Assembly: GCA_933207985.1 (NCBI GenBank)
Contig: OW240916.1
Coordinates: 296,558,080-296,622,079 of the forward strand
Direction: 5' to 3'
From: Pelobates cultripes
Taxonomy: Eukaryota; Chordata; Amphibia; Anura; Pelobatidae
DNA length: 64,000 nucleotides
Shown: piece by piece, positions 12,195-23,210 of the stretch
How positions within the stretch are numbered: position 1 is the first letter of the stretch
Layout of the letters: every line of letters starts with the position of its first letter
Notes under the pieces: generated by a model
Databases searched by the model: none
What the model saw: the letters and a program-made list of their open reading frames with translations, nothing else
What the model was told of the DNA's origin: nothing
Program-made: the position numbers and the translations under genes

Positions 12195-13422
12195 CAGGGG
12201 TAGGCAACCTTTTAGCAGCACTGTGCCGATATAGGATTGTGATGTCCCGTAGTGTGCCGGTCCTATTTTTTTAAATTGAGTTGTGTATGCTGCCGTATTC
12301 TGCTTGTGTTAATTTTACTGCAGTTGCTTGGCATTGTTGTATTTGTGCGTATATAAGCTATTATATTGTATATGTTCATTAGTAGTTTATGGTATTGTAT
12401 ATGATACATATGAATGTGGGCTGTGTATGAGGGCTGCTTGTGGAATTGTGTGTGGATGGATATGTCACATTGTGTGTTTGGTAGTGTGTGTGGGCTGTTT
12501 GGGGTATTGCACGTGAGAGGCTGCATGTGGGGTTGTGTGCATGTATGTGGATTGTTAGCGGGTTACGTTTGTGCAGATTGTGTGTATGTTTGTGTGTGGG
12601 CTGTTCGTATTATTTGTATAAGGGGAGGGTTATTCTTAATTTCTGTGTTATGAATGTAAATTAGTGATAGTAAAATGTCTATTTACTGTGTATACCTGTA
12701 TTCAATATCTACTCAAAATGGCTGCTAGAGCACCCCCTCCCACCGACTAACTACCTCGTGTAACATGATGGCACCTACATCCGGAGTAAAATCCCGGGAT
12801 GATGGTGACATCACACCTCGTAGGATGTGCATTAGATAAGACACTTAACACCTAACCAATTAAAGATGTATTCTCTCTGTTATCTACATTTTTGCATATG
12901 ATGTATTTTGCCTTTATAAGGGGCTTGCCGCCCCCTGAGTAAACATTCCTAGGTTTTTCATTAACCTGATACCTGTGTCTCAGTGTAATTTACTTCAGAG
13001 TGTGCACGCATTTATTTTAACAATTTGGAAAGGAGCAGATACTCAGATAAACACTTGGTTTGATTCACAATATCTGTGTATATCTAGCAGTATGGTTGGC
13101 TTCCCTGGGTTCCAGTGGGGACCAGGCTGGCCTGGTACAGGTCAAAGAAAGGAGCTGCAACAGCAGCTGCAGGCTGTTCTATTAAGTTGTGGATTACCAT
13201 TCACAAGTGGTTGGAGGAAGTGATCTGAGATAATTTCCTCTATGTGCTGAAATGCTTAAATTGAGGATTGTCCTTCACCATCTTTTCGTATTAGCAGATA
13301 TTTGAAGTTTTACTGGGACTCCTGATAGGCCAGAGCCTGTTTGGCTGTAGCAGCCATGAGTGCCGTGCAAAGACACCTCGAGTGCCGTGCATGGCACTAG
13401 TGCCATATGTTGCCTACCCCTG
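12195..13422. mobile_element. hAT-type non-autonomous element with 8-bp duplication
   Basis: Termini are inverted: CAGGGGTAGGCAAC at 12195 and GTTGCCTACCCCTG ending at 13422. The flanks carry a perfect 8-bp duplication, ATCTAGAT, at 12187-12194 and 13423-13430, diagnostic of hAT transposition. The subterminal regions share GTGCCG-type motifs. The core holds a GT-rich tract (about 12300-12610) and an LTR-like insertion (about 12646-12997). No transposase is encoded. Confidence 0.85.
12646..12997 (+). mobile_element. Candidate solo LTR nested in the hAT element
   Basis: The block begins TGTTATGAATG and ends TTTACTTCA (5'-TG...CA-3'). It contains a TATA-like TTTATAAGG near 12914, a possible weak polyadenylation signal (GAGTAAACA, about 12937) and a final segment rich in short CT/TG words, the layout of a retroviral or LTR-retrotransposon LTR. 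It differs in composition from the surrounding GT-rich hAT core. I could not find a clear 4-6 bp target duplication, and no internal retroviral coding region is present, so this is only a candidate. Confidence 0.4.
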
Positions 13423-13430
13423 ATCTAGAT

Positions 13431-13563
13431 CAATGGTTCTCAAACCGATCTTCACGACCCAGCAACAGTCCAGGGTTTGTCAGTATCTCGACTGGAATAA
13501 AAAGGAAAAATACATAAATCCTGGATTATTGGTGGGCCTTGAGGACTGGTTTGGGAACCACTG
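13431..13563. mobile_element. 133-bp hAT MITE, copy A
   Basis: Termini CAATGGTTCTCAAACC and GGTTTGGGAACCACTG are inverted, and the interior also folds back (ACAGTCCAGG against CCTGGATTATTGG). The left flank is ATCTAGAT (13423-13430), the right flank ATATAGAT (13564-13571): a 7/8 duplication. The left copy is also the right duplication of the neighbouring 12195-13422 element. A same-length relative lies at 21882-22014. Confidence 0.75.
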
Positions 13564-13902
13564 ATATAGATCATAGATAGTCAACCTTCTTCACAGTCAG
13601 ATACTTGGAACTGTAATTCTCAGAAGGTCAATAGAAGCAATTTCACTTTTAAGCTGGGGTAGTCAAACCACTAAAGCCTTGTTGTCACATGTGGATAAGG
13701 CACATATTTATCTCCTGAAGTGTTCTGACTTGTAAAATAATGATTCCGTGTATTTATTCAGCTCCCATGCTAAGACATCACAGTCCACCATATTTCCACA
13801 AGGGCATACTTTAACAGTTTGGTAATATGGGCCTTGATTTAATATTTTTGGATAAGCTTTCCAAACTACTTAATATTTTTGGATAAACTTTTTTTTTTAA
13901 AT

Positions 13903-13926
13903 TTATATATATATATATATATATAT
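13903..13926. repeat. (TA)n microsatellite
   Basis: About 12 TA units in intron 5, some 160 bp from the exon 5 donor. Confidence 0.9.
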
Positions 13927-14087
13927 CTCAATATATAAAAAAATTATCAAAATATGAAACTATTTAAAAAAAATTAAAATATCAAATACTCTTAAAAGTT
14001 TAGCCAAAAATATTAAATAATTTGAAAAGCTAATCTAAAAATATTAAATTGAGGCCAAAATTTGTAAGAACAAAAATGTACTATTAC

Positions 14088-14341
14088 CTGTTTAAGAATA
14101 TACTGCTCACATCGTCATGACTGATTGGGGGTTTCTTAGAACTTGCTGCCATTCTCAAAGGCCGCAGGAAGCAGTTAACTAGGACGTAAAGTTGATGCAC
14201 ATATTCTGCCTCAGCTTCAACCATGTTAAATACAATCTGGTTTCTCTTCCGCATGCTTTCTGCATGTGGAGAACATATGTAATCTTGAACAATGGTCTTC
14301 CACTTTCTTCTACAGAGCCAACCACGCATGAAGCTTTGAAC
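14088..14341 (-). CDS. RASGRF2: RASGRF2 exon 5: IQ motif and start of DH domain
   Basis: On the minus strand 254 bp encode 84 residues plus AG of a split Ser codon. [14 protein letters not shown] is the core of the IQ motif, which binds calmodulin and makes RasGRF proteins calcium-responsive. After [19 protein letters not shown] the Dbl-homology domain begins: [20 protein letters not shown] (CR1), then [18 protein letters not shown]. The acceptor is ATTTTTAG above 14341 and the donor GTAATA below 14088; the split Ser joins to exon 6. The ORF Met inside the exon is not a start. [13 protein letters not shown] favours RASGRF2 over RASGRF1 (IIQDYIRSPHADS as I recall). No disabling change. Confidence 0.97.
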
Positions 14342-14458
14342 CTAAAAATAAAGTCACCTCATGAGTAAAAGCTCAGAGTAAAACATGTTCATAGTTATTT
14401 GACCAAACAAAGGAAAATAGACAGTATAGCCACATTAAGGCATGCTAAATGTTCTTGG

Positions 14459-14600
14459 ATTTATTATTATTATTATTAGCATGTATATGTTATATATAAC
14501 ATATCACGCAAAACTTTACAATTATAGAAAGTGGGTATTTACAGGTGAAAAAGCCCTGCTCAAATGAGCTTACAAAAAAGACATGGTAGGAAGAGGACAG
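14459..14600 (-). mobile_element. L2-type LINE 3' tail fragment
   Basis: A (TTA)n tract at 14459-14477 is followed by words seen at the 3' ends of the other L2-like copies, notably CCCTGCTCAAATGAGCTTAC at about 14556. Only the tail is present. Confidence 0.5.
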
Positions 14601-15939
14601 AGTAGACATTTGCCTACAGGCACCTGTCCACTAGGGGGCACTTGTTTTCAGCATTCATACTGTGCCTTTTTGAGTTTAAATAGGCCATTGGCTGAGAGAT
14701 AAGTATTAGGAGTCATGGTCAGTGTCCTCTAGTTAAGTCAACCTCATATGCTTAATATCAGAGCTACAGGAACGGTTATAGAGGATGTAAAACTAAATGT
14801 ACCCCTAGACTGAATAATCATGCAACACCCTATGTACCAAATGCTAAATTTAACTTATAAATATATTACAATCAGAGCAGAAATATGCACATATATACTT
14901 ATATATGTATTGTGACAGGAAGCCTGGTCTTGTATTACATAGAAGGTACATAAGACCAGGTCTAATATGGAGTACAGCTCTGGGACCTGGCTGCTGAGTC
15001 AATATTGGCATTGTGTTTATTAATTATGGTGTGGTCCTAAATTCGGAGGCATAATTTAAATATTTGCTGTTTTTCTAGCAAAGGCAAATTTTGAGCCAGT
15101 CAGGCTCACGGAGAGGAGCCTGCCATTTTGCTACTTTGCTGTGCAATTTGCTGTGTGGAATTTGCTGTTTTGGGCGGAAGCACATGGATGGAAAGGATAC
15201 TCTGCTGTGGACTATTACGTGCTGTAAACACCTGTGTGGAAAAATAAAGATATTTGAAACTTGTCTGGTACTTGCAATTTTGCCCTAGAGAACAGTGTTT
15301 AAAAGGTTTGTCACAATATGCAGTTATAACATATGAATATGTTTTTTTTAGAAGTTTAGGCATGCAATTTCCAGTTAATAAATTTATTAAGTGTATTTTT
15401 TTTTATGTTCTGTTATGTATCCAGCAATTATTCAATGACTACCGGTATGTAGATTGTTTAGCCGTAACTGTTTATTACATGGGGGAAAATGAAAAGTTTA
15501 TAATAATAATTTTGATAGGTCTTAATCTAATAAACTGTTAGGTCTGATAGCCACATCCATCATTGCACATTGTTTGGAAAAATGTTTAATCTGAAACTGG
15601 TAAGAGATAATATTGACTTGGTAACTGTTACAAAGGGGTGGTATAATGAAATTATACAATTCTCAGGTATTTCCCGATCCCCATATTTCTATTTCCTGTT
15701 TCCGTATTTACCGAGATATTTATTTTCTTTTAACCTTCCCTATATTTTCTTAATTTTATGATAACTAATTTAAGATATTTGCAGTTATTCTTCTTCTACT
15801 TTACTTGTATTTTTATCTTTCTGTTTCAGAAAAGTCATATTGGACTTAGCTCTCGATTGAGAGTTTTAAAAACTCTCGAAAACATTTACTAAATCGTTTT
15901 CTTTATGAGCATTAAAAGATGTTTAAAATGTACCATAAA

Positions 15940-16350
15940 AAATATGTTTTATTTATTATTATTATGTTATTTAAATAGCGCCATCAAATTCTGCAGCGCT
16001 TTACAATGGGTGGACGAACAGACATGTAGTTGTAACCAGACAAGTTGGACACACAGGAACAGAGGGGTTGAGGGCCCTGCTCAATGAGCTTACATGCTAG
16101 AGGGAGTGGGTTAAAATGACACAAAAAGGTAAGGATAGTATTAGACAAGTGACAGTTGCAGAAGAGGAATCAGTCGGGAGCTATTAGCAGTTTAATTGAT
16201 ACGCTTTTATTTAAAAAGAAAAAAGTTGGACTTGGAAAAAGTCCTAGATGGAGGAGCGACAAAAGTAATGGAAAGAATGCCCTACTTTTATTCATTCTAA
16301 GGACTACAAGGGTGAAGATAATAAAATCAGTTAGTAGGGAGGGACAACAT
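15940..16350 (-). mobile_element. L2-like LINE, 3' segment (minus orientation)
   Basis: Starts with (TTA)n at about 15952 and continues with the L2-type 3' words TGCAGCGCTTTACAATGG and CTCAATGAGCTTACATGCTA, so the 3' end points left. The piece 16275-16345 is the inverted complement of 16548-16618. With the plus-oriented reverse transcriptase segment to the right, this has the head-to-head layout of a twin-primed LINE insertion. Confidence 0.6.
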
Positions 16351-16529
16351 GCTACTCAGGATGTCTTATAGCAACTGGGTCCCACAGCAGAAACGCCTTA
16401 AGTGTCAAAGATCAGCCAGAAAACGGGAACCACAGTTCAACACATCCTTGACGTTGATACAAGAATCAGGTATAACAAGAGATAAGGGAAAAGGGATGAG
16501 GGTGAGGATGTGAGGATAAGGGAATAGGG

Positions 16530-17525
16530 ATGAGGATGAGGGCTATACTCTCCCAACTAACTGATTTTATTACCTTCACCCTTACCCTTGTAGTCCTTAA
16601 AATTAATAAGGGTAGGGCCTCCTTTTTCTTCACTGAGAAGATTTCTACAATCAGGGAAGAGATCTCTAACCTCTCTCCCACCCCTTCCAATACATCACCC
16701 AACACCACTCCCTCCGCTGTTCTATGCTCATTCACACCTACTACAACAGAAGAGGTTTCTGCTGTGCTCTGGTCCTCCTGCCCCACCACTTGTTCCCTCG
16801 AACCTATTCCCTCATATCTCATCTGCACTCTGTCTCCCTCTCTTGCTCTTCCCCTCACTAAAATTTTTAATCTCTCCCTTTCCTCCGGCACATTTCCTTC
16901 ACCCTTCAAGCATGCAACCATAACACTGATTGTAAAAAAACGCCCAACTCCCCATCCAACTACCGCCCTATATCGCTACTGCCATTTGCCTCCAAGATCC
17001 TTGAGAGAGTTACGTATGCGAGATTTACAGACTTCCTCGAATCCAACTCTCTGCTTGACCCGCTTTAGTCTGGATTCTGCACTCGTCACTCTGTTGAAAC
17101 AGCTGTGACCAAAGTATCCAATGGTTTAATCGCTACTAAATCTCGCGGCCATTATTCTATCCTAATTCTCCTTGATCTTTCTGCTGCCTTTGACACTGTC
17201 GATCATCAACAGCTTCTTCTCATTTTCCGTAATCTCGGTCTATGGGATACTGCTCTCTTCTGGTGCTCCTCCTACCTCTCCAGTGCTTTTTTAGTGTTTC
17301 TTTCTCTGATGCTGCCTCTTCTCCCCAACCCCTCTCTGTTGGCGTTCCTCAAGGTTCTGTCCTTGGTCCCCTACTGTTCTCTATCTATACTGCCTCCCTT
17401 GATAAACTCATCCGCTCCTTTGGCTTCCATTATCATTTATATGCAGATGACACAAAAATCTACCTGTCCTCTCCCGATCTCTCCCCGCCCATCTTGACAT
17501 CTCGTGTCTCTGACTGCCTCTCCTC
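16530..17525 (+). mobile_element. L2-like LINE, reverse transcriptase segment (inverted 5' part)
   Basis: The plus strand carries an RT in three frames. PTPSNTSPNTTPSAVLCSF and TFPSPFKHATITLIVKK lie before the palm. [20 protein letters not shown] (17155-17215) is motif A, with the first catalytic Asp. [16 protein letters not shown] (17342-17390) is motif B, and [16 protein letters not shown] (17425-17470) is motif C with the intact catalytic AADD-type YADD. The catalytic motifs survive, but frame changes at about 17100 and 17280 and a break at about 17525 disable it. YADD and SAAFDTVDH are typical of L2-clade elements of fish and amphibians. Confidence 0.75.
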
Positions 17526-17830
17526 AGTGCTCCCTCGCGTGCCGTCTGTAGGGATGCCGGCATCACTAAACTGCGCGCGTCAGGGAGCAGTGAGCAGCAG
17601 GAAGGAGATCTCCAGATAGAAGACCCCAGGGATAAATACAATGATGTGTGTGTGCAAGAATGTGTACATGTGTGTGTGTCAGTGAATGTATGTCTGTCAG
17701 TGTGTGTGTGTGTGTGTGTGTGTGTCTGTCAGTAAATGAGTGTGTGTGTGTGTGTGTGTGTCTGTCAGTGAGTTAGTGTGTGAGTCTGTGTCTGTCTGTC
17801 TGTGAGTGAGTGTGTCTGTTAGGATGTCAG
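17526..17830. repeat. GC-rich repeat grading into (GT)n microsatellite
   Basis: A GC-richer segment (17530-17640), with short words such as GCTCCCTCGCG also found at 39395-39410, passes into GT-rich DNA (17645-17820) with CTGTCAG interruptions. It abuts the broken end of the L2-like RT segment. The same GC-rich plus GT-array pattern occurs in the hAT-type element at 38905-39529. Confidence 0.6.
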
Positions 17831-18889
17831 AATACCAGTGACAACGTGACTGGTCAGTTGTTAATAAGGGATTACCAAGTGGCCGATCTGAAGTAGTGCA
17901 TAAGTGAAATATGTTCAAATTAGCATTAAAATATACATACATCAATGCACACCCTTTGGATACAGGCATAATCATCATTCAGACGTACTAAAAAGGCATT
18001 TCAATAATTTAGTACTAAAAATCAGCCTACAAGTTTTTTATTTTTTTTATGTAAAAAAATGTAATCTGCTTGTTCTAAATTGAGTTCTAAATGTGTCTTT
18101 TTTGAGCATTCTTTAGGAAATCTTTAGAAGAAAGGGACATGGAAATAATAGACTTAGCAACCAAGTATAATTCCAGTCAGCCGCTGTAAGGGACAATAAG
18201 GCATTATTATGCTTAAATGGGTGCAAAAAACACTTCACAGATATATATTTCACAACTCGAAAAATGGATCGACACATTACAAAATGAAAACGTACAGACA
18301 AAGATTGTATTCAAGAGGAAATACTTTAAAACGTGCATTGTTTACACTAGTAATGGACCATCATTAACTGGATTCTATTACTGCATTCCAACCAGAGCAG
18401 AGGAGGTTCCACCTACAGTATATTCCTTCTAAAGGGATTGTTTCTATGTGGCATGGTACAGCATAGCAGAAAAAGACTTATTGTGTGTCATACATTCACA
18501 CTACTTAATAACACAGAGAAAAATTGACCTACAAGCATGGCTGCCATCAGATATTTTGGGGCCTCTAACACAGCTCAAGGTCTGGGCCCACGGGGCTCAC
18601 TTCCGAGTCTTCCCACCTCTGAGTCCATCAACAGGTCCTACCCCCAAGTTCCTACTCGCAAGGATAAAAAAAGTGGATGCAGTGTATTTGTGTGTGTATA
18701 CTGTGGATACAGTGTGTGCATGCAAGGTGTGTATGTATGTGGAAGTGGTGGCCTGATCCAATCACAATGCTTCCCCATAGGATTGGCTGAGACTGACAAG
18801 GAGGCAGATCAGGGGCAGAACCAGCACAATTCAAACACAGCCCTGACCAATCAGCATCTTCTCATAGCGATGGATTGAATCAATGAATC

Positions 18890-19152
18890 TCTATGAGGAA
18901 AGTTCAGTGTCTGCATGCAGATGGAGGAGACACTGAATGTTTGGATGCATTTTAGGCAGCCATGACCCAGGAATGATCTCTAACAGCCATCTAAGGAGTG
19001 GCCAGTGAAGTTATCACTAGGCTGTAATGTAAAGACTGCATTTTCTCTGAAAAGACAGTGTTTACAGCAAAAAGCCTGAAGGTAATGATTCTACTCACCA
19101 GAACACATTCAATAAGCTGTAGTTGTTCTGGTGACTATGGTGTCCCTTTAAT
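18890..19152 (-). mobile_element. TTAA-family hairpin element, partial reverse copy
   Basis: Ends GACTATGGTGTCCCTTTAA at about 19152, the inverse of the ACTATAG-type starts of the family. It contains the hairpin 19029-19065, whose loop on the minus strand is AGA, flanked by GAAAA and TTTTC. The left end is unclear. It belongs with 20796, 23051, 29445, 30543, 48893, 57500 and 58186. Confidence 0.55.
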
Positions 19153-20795
19153 ATCAGAAAATGAGCTACTAGATCCACACAGGGACACTAATTGCCAATG
19201 ACGTAAGTACATCTGAAAAAGAGATAAATAATTATCCTCTTCTGGGCAGGCGGATGCACAGGTAGTATAGGGGGATAACCAACTCCTACCATATAAACCA
19301 AGATAGTGAGTCATAGAACAGAAGCTCCAAGGGTCAACAGAAAAAGGGATCCTAGAACAGGAAGCCAACTTGATCAAACCCCTCTGGGTAGAGCTAAGGA
19401 GAATTACATACTTCTATAGAGAAAGATCTCCCCCTTCTCATACACCTCCGAAGGAAATAGGGGTGAAAGGGATTAGGGTACTGCTAGCCTAATCCATAGT
19501 GGAGGGGACTAGGATCCTGTTTTCTGATTCTGAACACCAATTTCTGGATCCTGCCCCACCATCCTAATTTTGTTTCTGGTGTTCTAGATCAGTGAACACT
19601 AAGGGACTGTCCCCAGACAACATAGCACAAGCACAGCGTTTGCACTTGGACCATTCAGAGAACTCCTGTAGCGCTCTCTGTATGATGTGCTGTATGTGGG
19701 GCCGTGCTGGAGACTGTTAGTCAACGTAGAGTGTGCATTGATGCAAGGCTAACAGGCCGCTTCTTTGATTCACCCCACCCCATTTGCAGGCAGGCCAGCA
19801 CTTTATGGGCTTCAGCCTAGGGCTAGCTCACACAATCCCTGCTGAATCAGGTCCTAGTGCCCTCATCAAAGTGCAATCTCATCTAATGCCCACATCTGTT
19901 GACATCAGGGAACAAAATCGGAACAGAGAGTCATGACCCTAAAATAGGGACTGTCACACTGAAAGTGGACAGTGGACTTCACTGAATTACATATTCAACA
20001 CTGGCATCACAACACTTTTCTTGGTTCCAAAATGACAACCATGTACCACAAAAATTGGGAGCAACCAACAGGGATACCCCCCACAATTCCATGTGACCAT
20101 ACTAACAGTACAGTATGGGCAATGTAAAACATGCTGTTAGAATGCTATCTGAAGCTAACACAGTCATTTCTTTAGCTAATAAATTGTGTTGGAATACAAA
20201 AAAGTTATCTATTAAATGCAAAATAATGTGGCTGTAAAAAAAAACAATATCACCTACAAATTATTGCCTACTTCAGCAACTAATTGTACGTTCTCTCACC
20301 GTATAATGATATGATAATTTAGTTCATGTGACAATATCTTCCAGAAGTTAAGAAATGATTCATTGCTCTTACACGCAATACAATCATGCTCTTTAATAAA
20401 TCGTAAAGACAAATGTTGAGGTCCTACACTACTTCCATTACACAGGCTTCGCACAAATATATCTTCAGGGCTCCTAAGCAATTTATTAACCCTTAAACAA
20501 ATACATTTGAGTAAGTGTTTTCCATATTTTATGCGCTAATTTGATATGTATGAGTACATCGCTGTTAGAAAAAGTACTTGATAAATTCCATTCTTTGTCT
20601 CTAATATAATCAACTTTCTTTATGCATATATGCTCATGCGTTGTATGAGCAACCAATCACTGATTTCCATTTGTTGAAGTGATATATTTAAATCTGAATT
20701 GAATGGCATAGTCAAATAACCCAAGCTGGCTCCGTTTTAACCCTGCAACAAGGCCCATCTGAAAGTACCAAGTTGAAAGGGATACTCTAACTTAA

Positions 20796-21167
20796 TGGGA
20801 CACTATATGCACCAAAACAAGTTTAGCTTAATTGAGTGGATTTGGTGTACTATCTCCTGCTCTGTTAATTGAACTTTAATTACACACAGGAGGCTCCTGC
20901 AGGCTCAATCAGACTATTAAATCAGGAGATAAGAAATTCTAAATTAAACAGACTGTGCAATAAAGGCAGGTTAAACATCAGATCTGTCTTTACAGGGAAT
21001 GTGTAGGGAGACTATGTAGGTCACATGCAGTGGGGTGTTACTAGGTCTTCAAAAACAAGTGATTAAAATCATAAATTGAGTATTGAGTTGTTAGACTGCA
21101 GGTGCATGGTGTATACATTAAAACCATTACTTTAGGCTAGAGTTGTATTGGTGCATATAGTGTCCCT
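20796..21167. mobile_element. TTAA-family element, about 370 bp
   Basis: Left end TTAA then TGGGACACTATATGCACC; right end GGTGCATATAGTGTCCC then TATAA. The inverted termini agree over about 17 bp. The TTAA target is intact on the left and altered on the right. TTAA targets are used by piggyBac and Kolobok transposons; no transposase is present. Confidence 0.65.
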
Positions 21168-21616
21168 ATAATGTGAAAAGTGGAAATAAGGAAGAAAAGA
21201 TCATTTCTAAGGGGGTCAAAGGAATATCATAGATTAAACTTATAAACACCCCAATAAGGCACAAGCACTCTCAGCATTTATTAGTATATACTTGCATTAG
21301 CTCAAAAGATCTATGCCAGTCAACTGCGCCCTTCAGCCGCTGCCCACTTACATCCATTGACATTGGCATTGCCAAGCAAAAATACAAAGCACTGGCAATG
21401 GACTGCAATTTTAGGGAATATTTATTTTAAAACCATTATAAGGGTGCATTTCATTACAAACTAAAACGAAGAGTCAGTGGTAGGAAGCATGCAGATATAA
21501 ACACATCACATGTATGTGCAGCTATACGCATACAAACTTCCACCGAATCTATACTCCAGGGAAGCACTCCAGGGGCGTCTCAGAGCTTAACTCAATAGTA
21601 ATAAAATTTCCCAAAT

Positions 21617-21723
21617 CAAAAAAAGACAGTTTACGCTCACTACTAGTGAGAGAAAATGTGAAACTGTTTCAATCCAGGTGACACTTTCTCTCACTAGCAG
21701 TGAGCGTAAACTGTCTTTTTTTG
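21617..21723. repeat. 107-bp inverted repeat (hairpin)
   Basis: The 42-base arms, 21617-21658 and 21682-21723, are nearly perfect complements. They carry GACAGTTTACGCTCACT and its inverse and are capped by A7 and T7 runs, around a 23-base loop. It could be a very small transposon or a cruciform-prone unit; no flanking duplication was evident. Confidence 0.75.
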
Positions 21724-21881
21724 TTTTTGCAAGTTGCATTTAATTACAACAGCCCTGTTTAGAACTGATTGCAAGGAGCATGGTTTTGTGGTGATGTTGG
21801 CAGTAATCTTTTTACACAAAGTACATTCTATTTGTTTTCTACAGCAGTAAAATTTGTGCGCAATGTGCCTTTACTCTAAGA

Positions 21882-22014
21882 CAGTGGTTCCCAAACCAGT
21901 CCTCATGGCCCACCAACAGTCCAGGATTTGTGTATTTCCCTGTTTTATTCCAATGGAGATACTAAAAAAACCTGGACTGTTGGTGGGTCTTGAGGACTGG
22001 TTTGGGAAAAGCTG
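21882..22014. mobile_element. 133-bp hAT MITE, copy B
   Basis: Starts CAGTGGTTCCCAAACC and ends GGTTTGGGAAAAGCTG. It is flanked by a perfect 8-bp duplication CTCTAAGA at 21874-21881 and 22015-22022. The interior folds back (CCAACAGTCCAGG against CCTGGACTGTTGG). Same length as copy A at 13431-13563. Confidence 0.85.
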
Positions 22015-22567
22015 CTCTAAGAAATCCATGAAGAGGTATGCCCATGAGTTTTCCTTGAAGATATGCATGAATTGTGTTCTACATGGCAATGGAGGACTGT
22101 TGTTATGTATTGTGACCCATATTACGTATGTATTGTAAGACTGGGTACCAGATCCTCGGACATACAAAGTCATCAAGATAGTTTGGCATAAATAACTAAG
22201 TCAATAAAAACAAATGGGAAAAGCACCAGCTTAAAAAGTGAGCAAGTTTTTTATACATAACTCCCTATGTGATTAGACATTGAGGGTCACCTCAAAGACG
22301 TCTAAAGGGGCCAAAAGTAGTACCGGTGCCATCATTTCTTCATGATTGTCTATACCAATCTAAGCACCGATACTCAGAAGTGCTACCATTAAATCACTAT
22401 GATTAAATAACATCTAAAATTATATCTTAAAAAGTTACAGTGTTGCAAAATGGCAGAACCCACACATTTAAGAGTTAAGGACATTGTAATGGCAAAACTA
22501 CTGTTTTGTTTAAATTATATTTGCAAATGTTGCTATCCATTGTCCAGTCTAAAAATGAAGTATTCAC

Positions 22568-22657
22568 CTTTTTGATCTTTTTGATGTCTGGGTCCTCCTC
22601 TTCATGGCTCAGATGGTAGGGGCGCATTCGTTCTTTTGTCTTGTTGAGTGCAACAAT
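22568..22657 (-). CDS. RASGRF2: RASGRF2 exon 4: linker before IQ motif
   Basis: On the minus strand 90 bp encode exactly 30 residues, [20 protein letters not shown] followed by [10 protein letters not shown], in phase 0 at both ends. The segment joins the coiled coil to the IQ motif that starts in exon 5 (KKIKK then VQSFMRG). [12 protein letters not shown] identifies RASGRF2: RASGRF1 has a different linker here (SLLKDNERIQ as I recall). The acceptor is CTTCACCAG and the donor [14 protein letters not shown], compared with remembered mammalian QSNQEDED, shows that the linker is the more variable part. Confidence 0.97.
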
Positions 22658-23050
22658 CTGGTGAAGACAAAATTTATGGTGAGCAATATCACAGCTTTTA
22701 TCAATGCCCATTGCTACAAGGACTGTAAACCAAACAGCTATAAAACAAAACAATATATCAGCCCTGTCATATATACTTTAATTCTTAAATAAAACATAAT
22801 ATTAAACAAGCAAAAGACTTTTCTTTTAATTCATTAAATTTTTTTTTTCATTCATTTTTGGTTGTAGTAGTTATGATTTATTAACTTTGTACATCGATTA
22901 TTTGTGTCTATTATTTGCGAAGCAGGTTTTTTATACTGGTATATGATTACCCTTATATTTTATAAACATTACAGACAGCAGTTAGCAACGGTAATGTCAT
23001 AAATTGTGCTTTGAAATACAATATTGATACTACAGTGAATATTTTATTAA

Positions 23051-23210
23051 AGGACCACTTAAGGCACACAGACCACTTAATCTCAAAATGGTCCTTTTTA
23101 AGACATGATTCTTAACAAGAGGTTAAAAACACCTCTTGTGGCTGTCTACCTGACAGCCACTAGATGTGCTTCTGCTGTGAGAATCGAGATAAGCTCAGTC
23201 ATCACAGATA
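23051..23210. mobile_element. TTAA-family element, partial
   Basis: Begins TTAA (23047-23050) then AGGACCACTTAAGGCAC, close to the start of the complete element at 58186. The hairpin GTGGCTGTC/GACAGCCAC follows at about 23139-23161. The right end is lost. Confidence 0.55.

Larger units (their letters stand above)
6300..14087 (-). other. RASGRF2: RASGRF2 intron 5 (7788 bp)
   Basis: Nothing recognised from 6300 to about 8670 (AT-rich, unique-looking). Then an L2-like LINE on the minus strand (8675-9535), a degraded CR1/L2-like LINE on the plus strand (9600-11650), a hAT element with an internal LTR-like insert (12195-13422), a 133-bp hAT MITE (13431-13563), and a (TA)n tract at 13903-13926. 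Confidence 0.8.
14342..22567 (-). other. RASGRF2: RASGRF2 intron 4 (8226 bp)
   Basis: Holds an L2-type tail fragment (14459-14600), an inverted L2-like LINE (15940-17525), a GT microsatellite region (17526-17830), a reverse-oriented TTAA-family piece (about 18890-19152), a TTAA-family element (20796-21167), a 107-bp hairpin (21617-21723) and a 133-bp hAT MITE (21882-22014). The GC-richer part 18540-18780 looks like another satellite-bearing repeat. I recognise nothing in 14610-15930 or 19160-20790 beyond unnamed interspersed sequence. Confidence 0.8.

Noticed and set aside
14084..14329. Open frame starting at an internal Met, considered as a separate small gene
   Set aside because: It is exon 5 of RASGRF2; the true exon extends upstream to the AG at the VQSF codons and ends at a GT donor.
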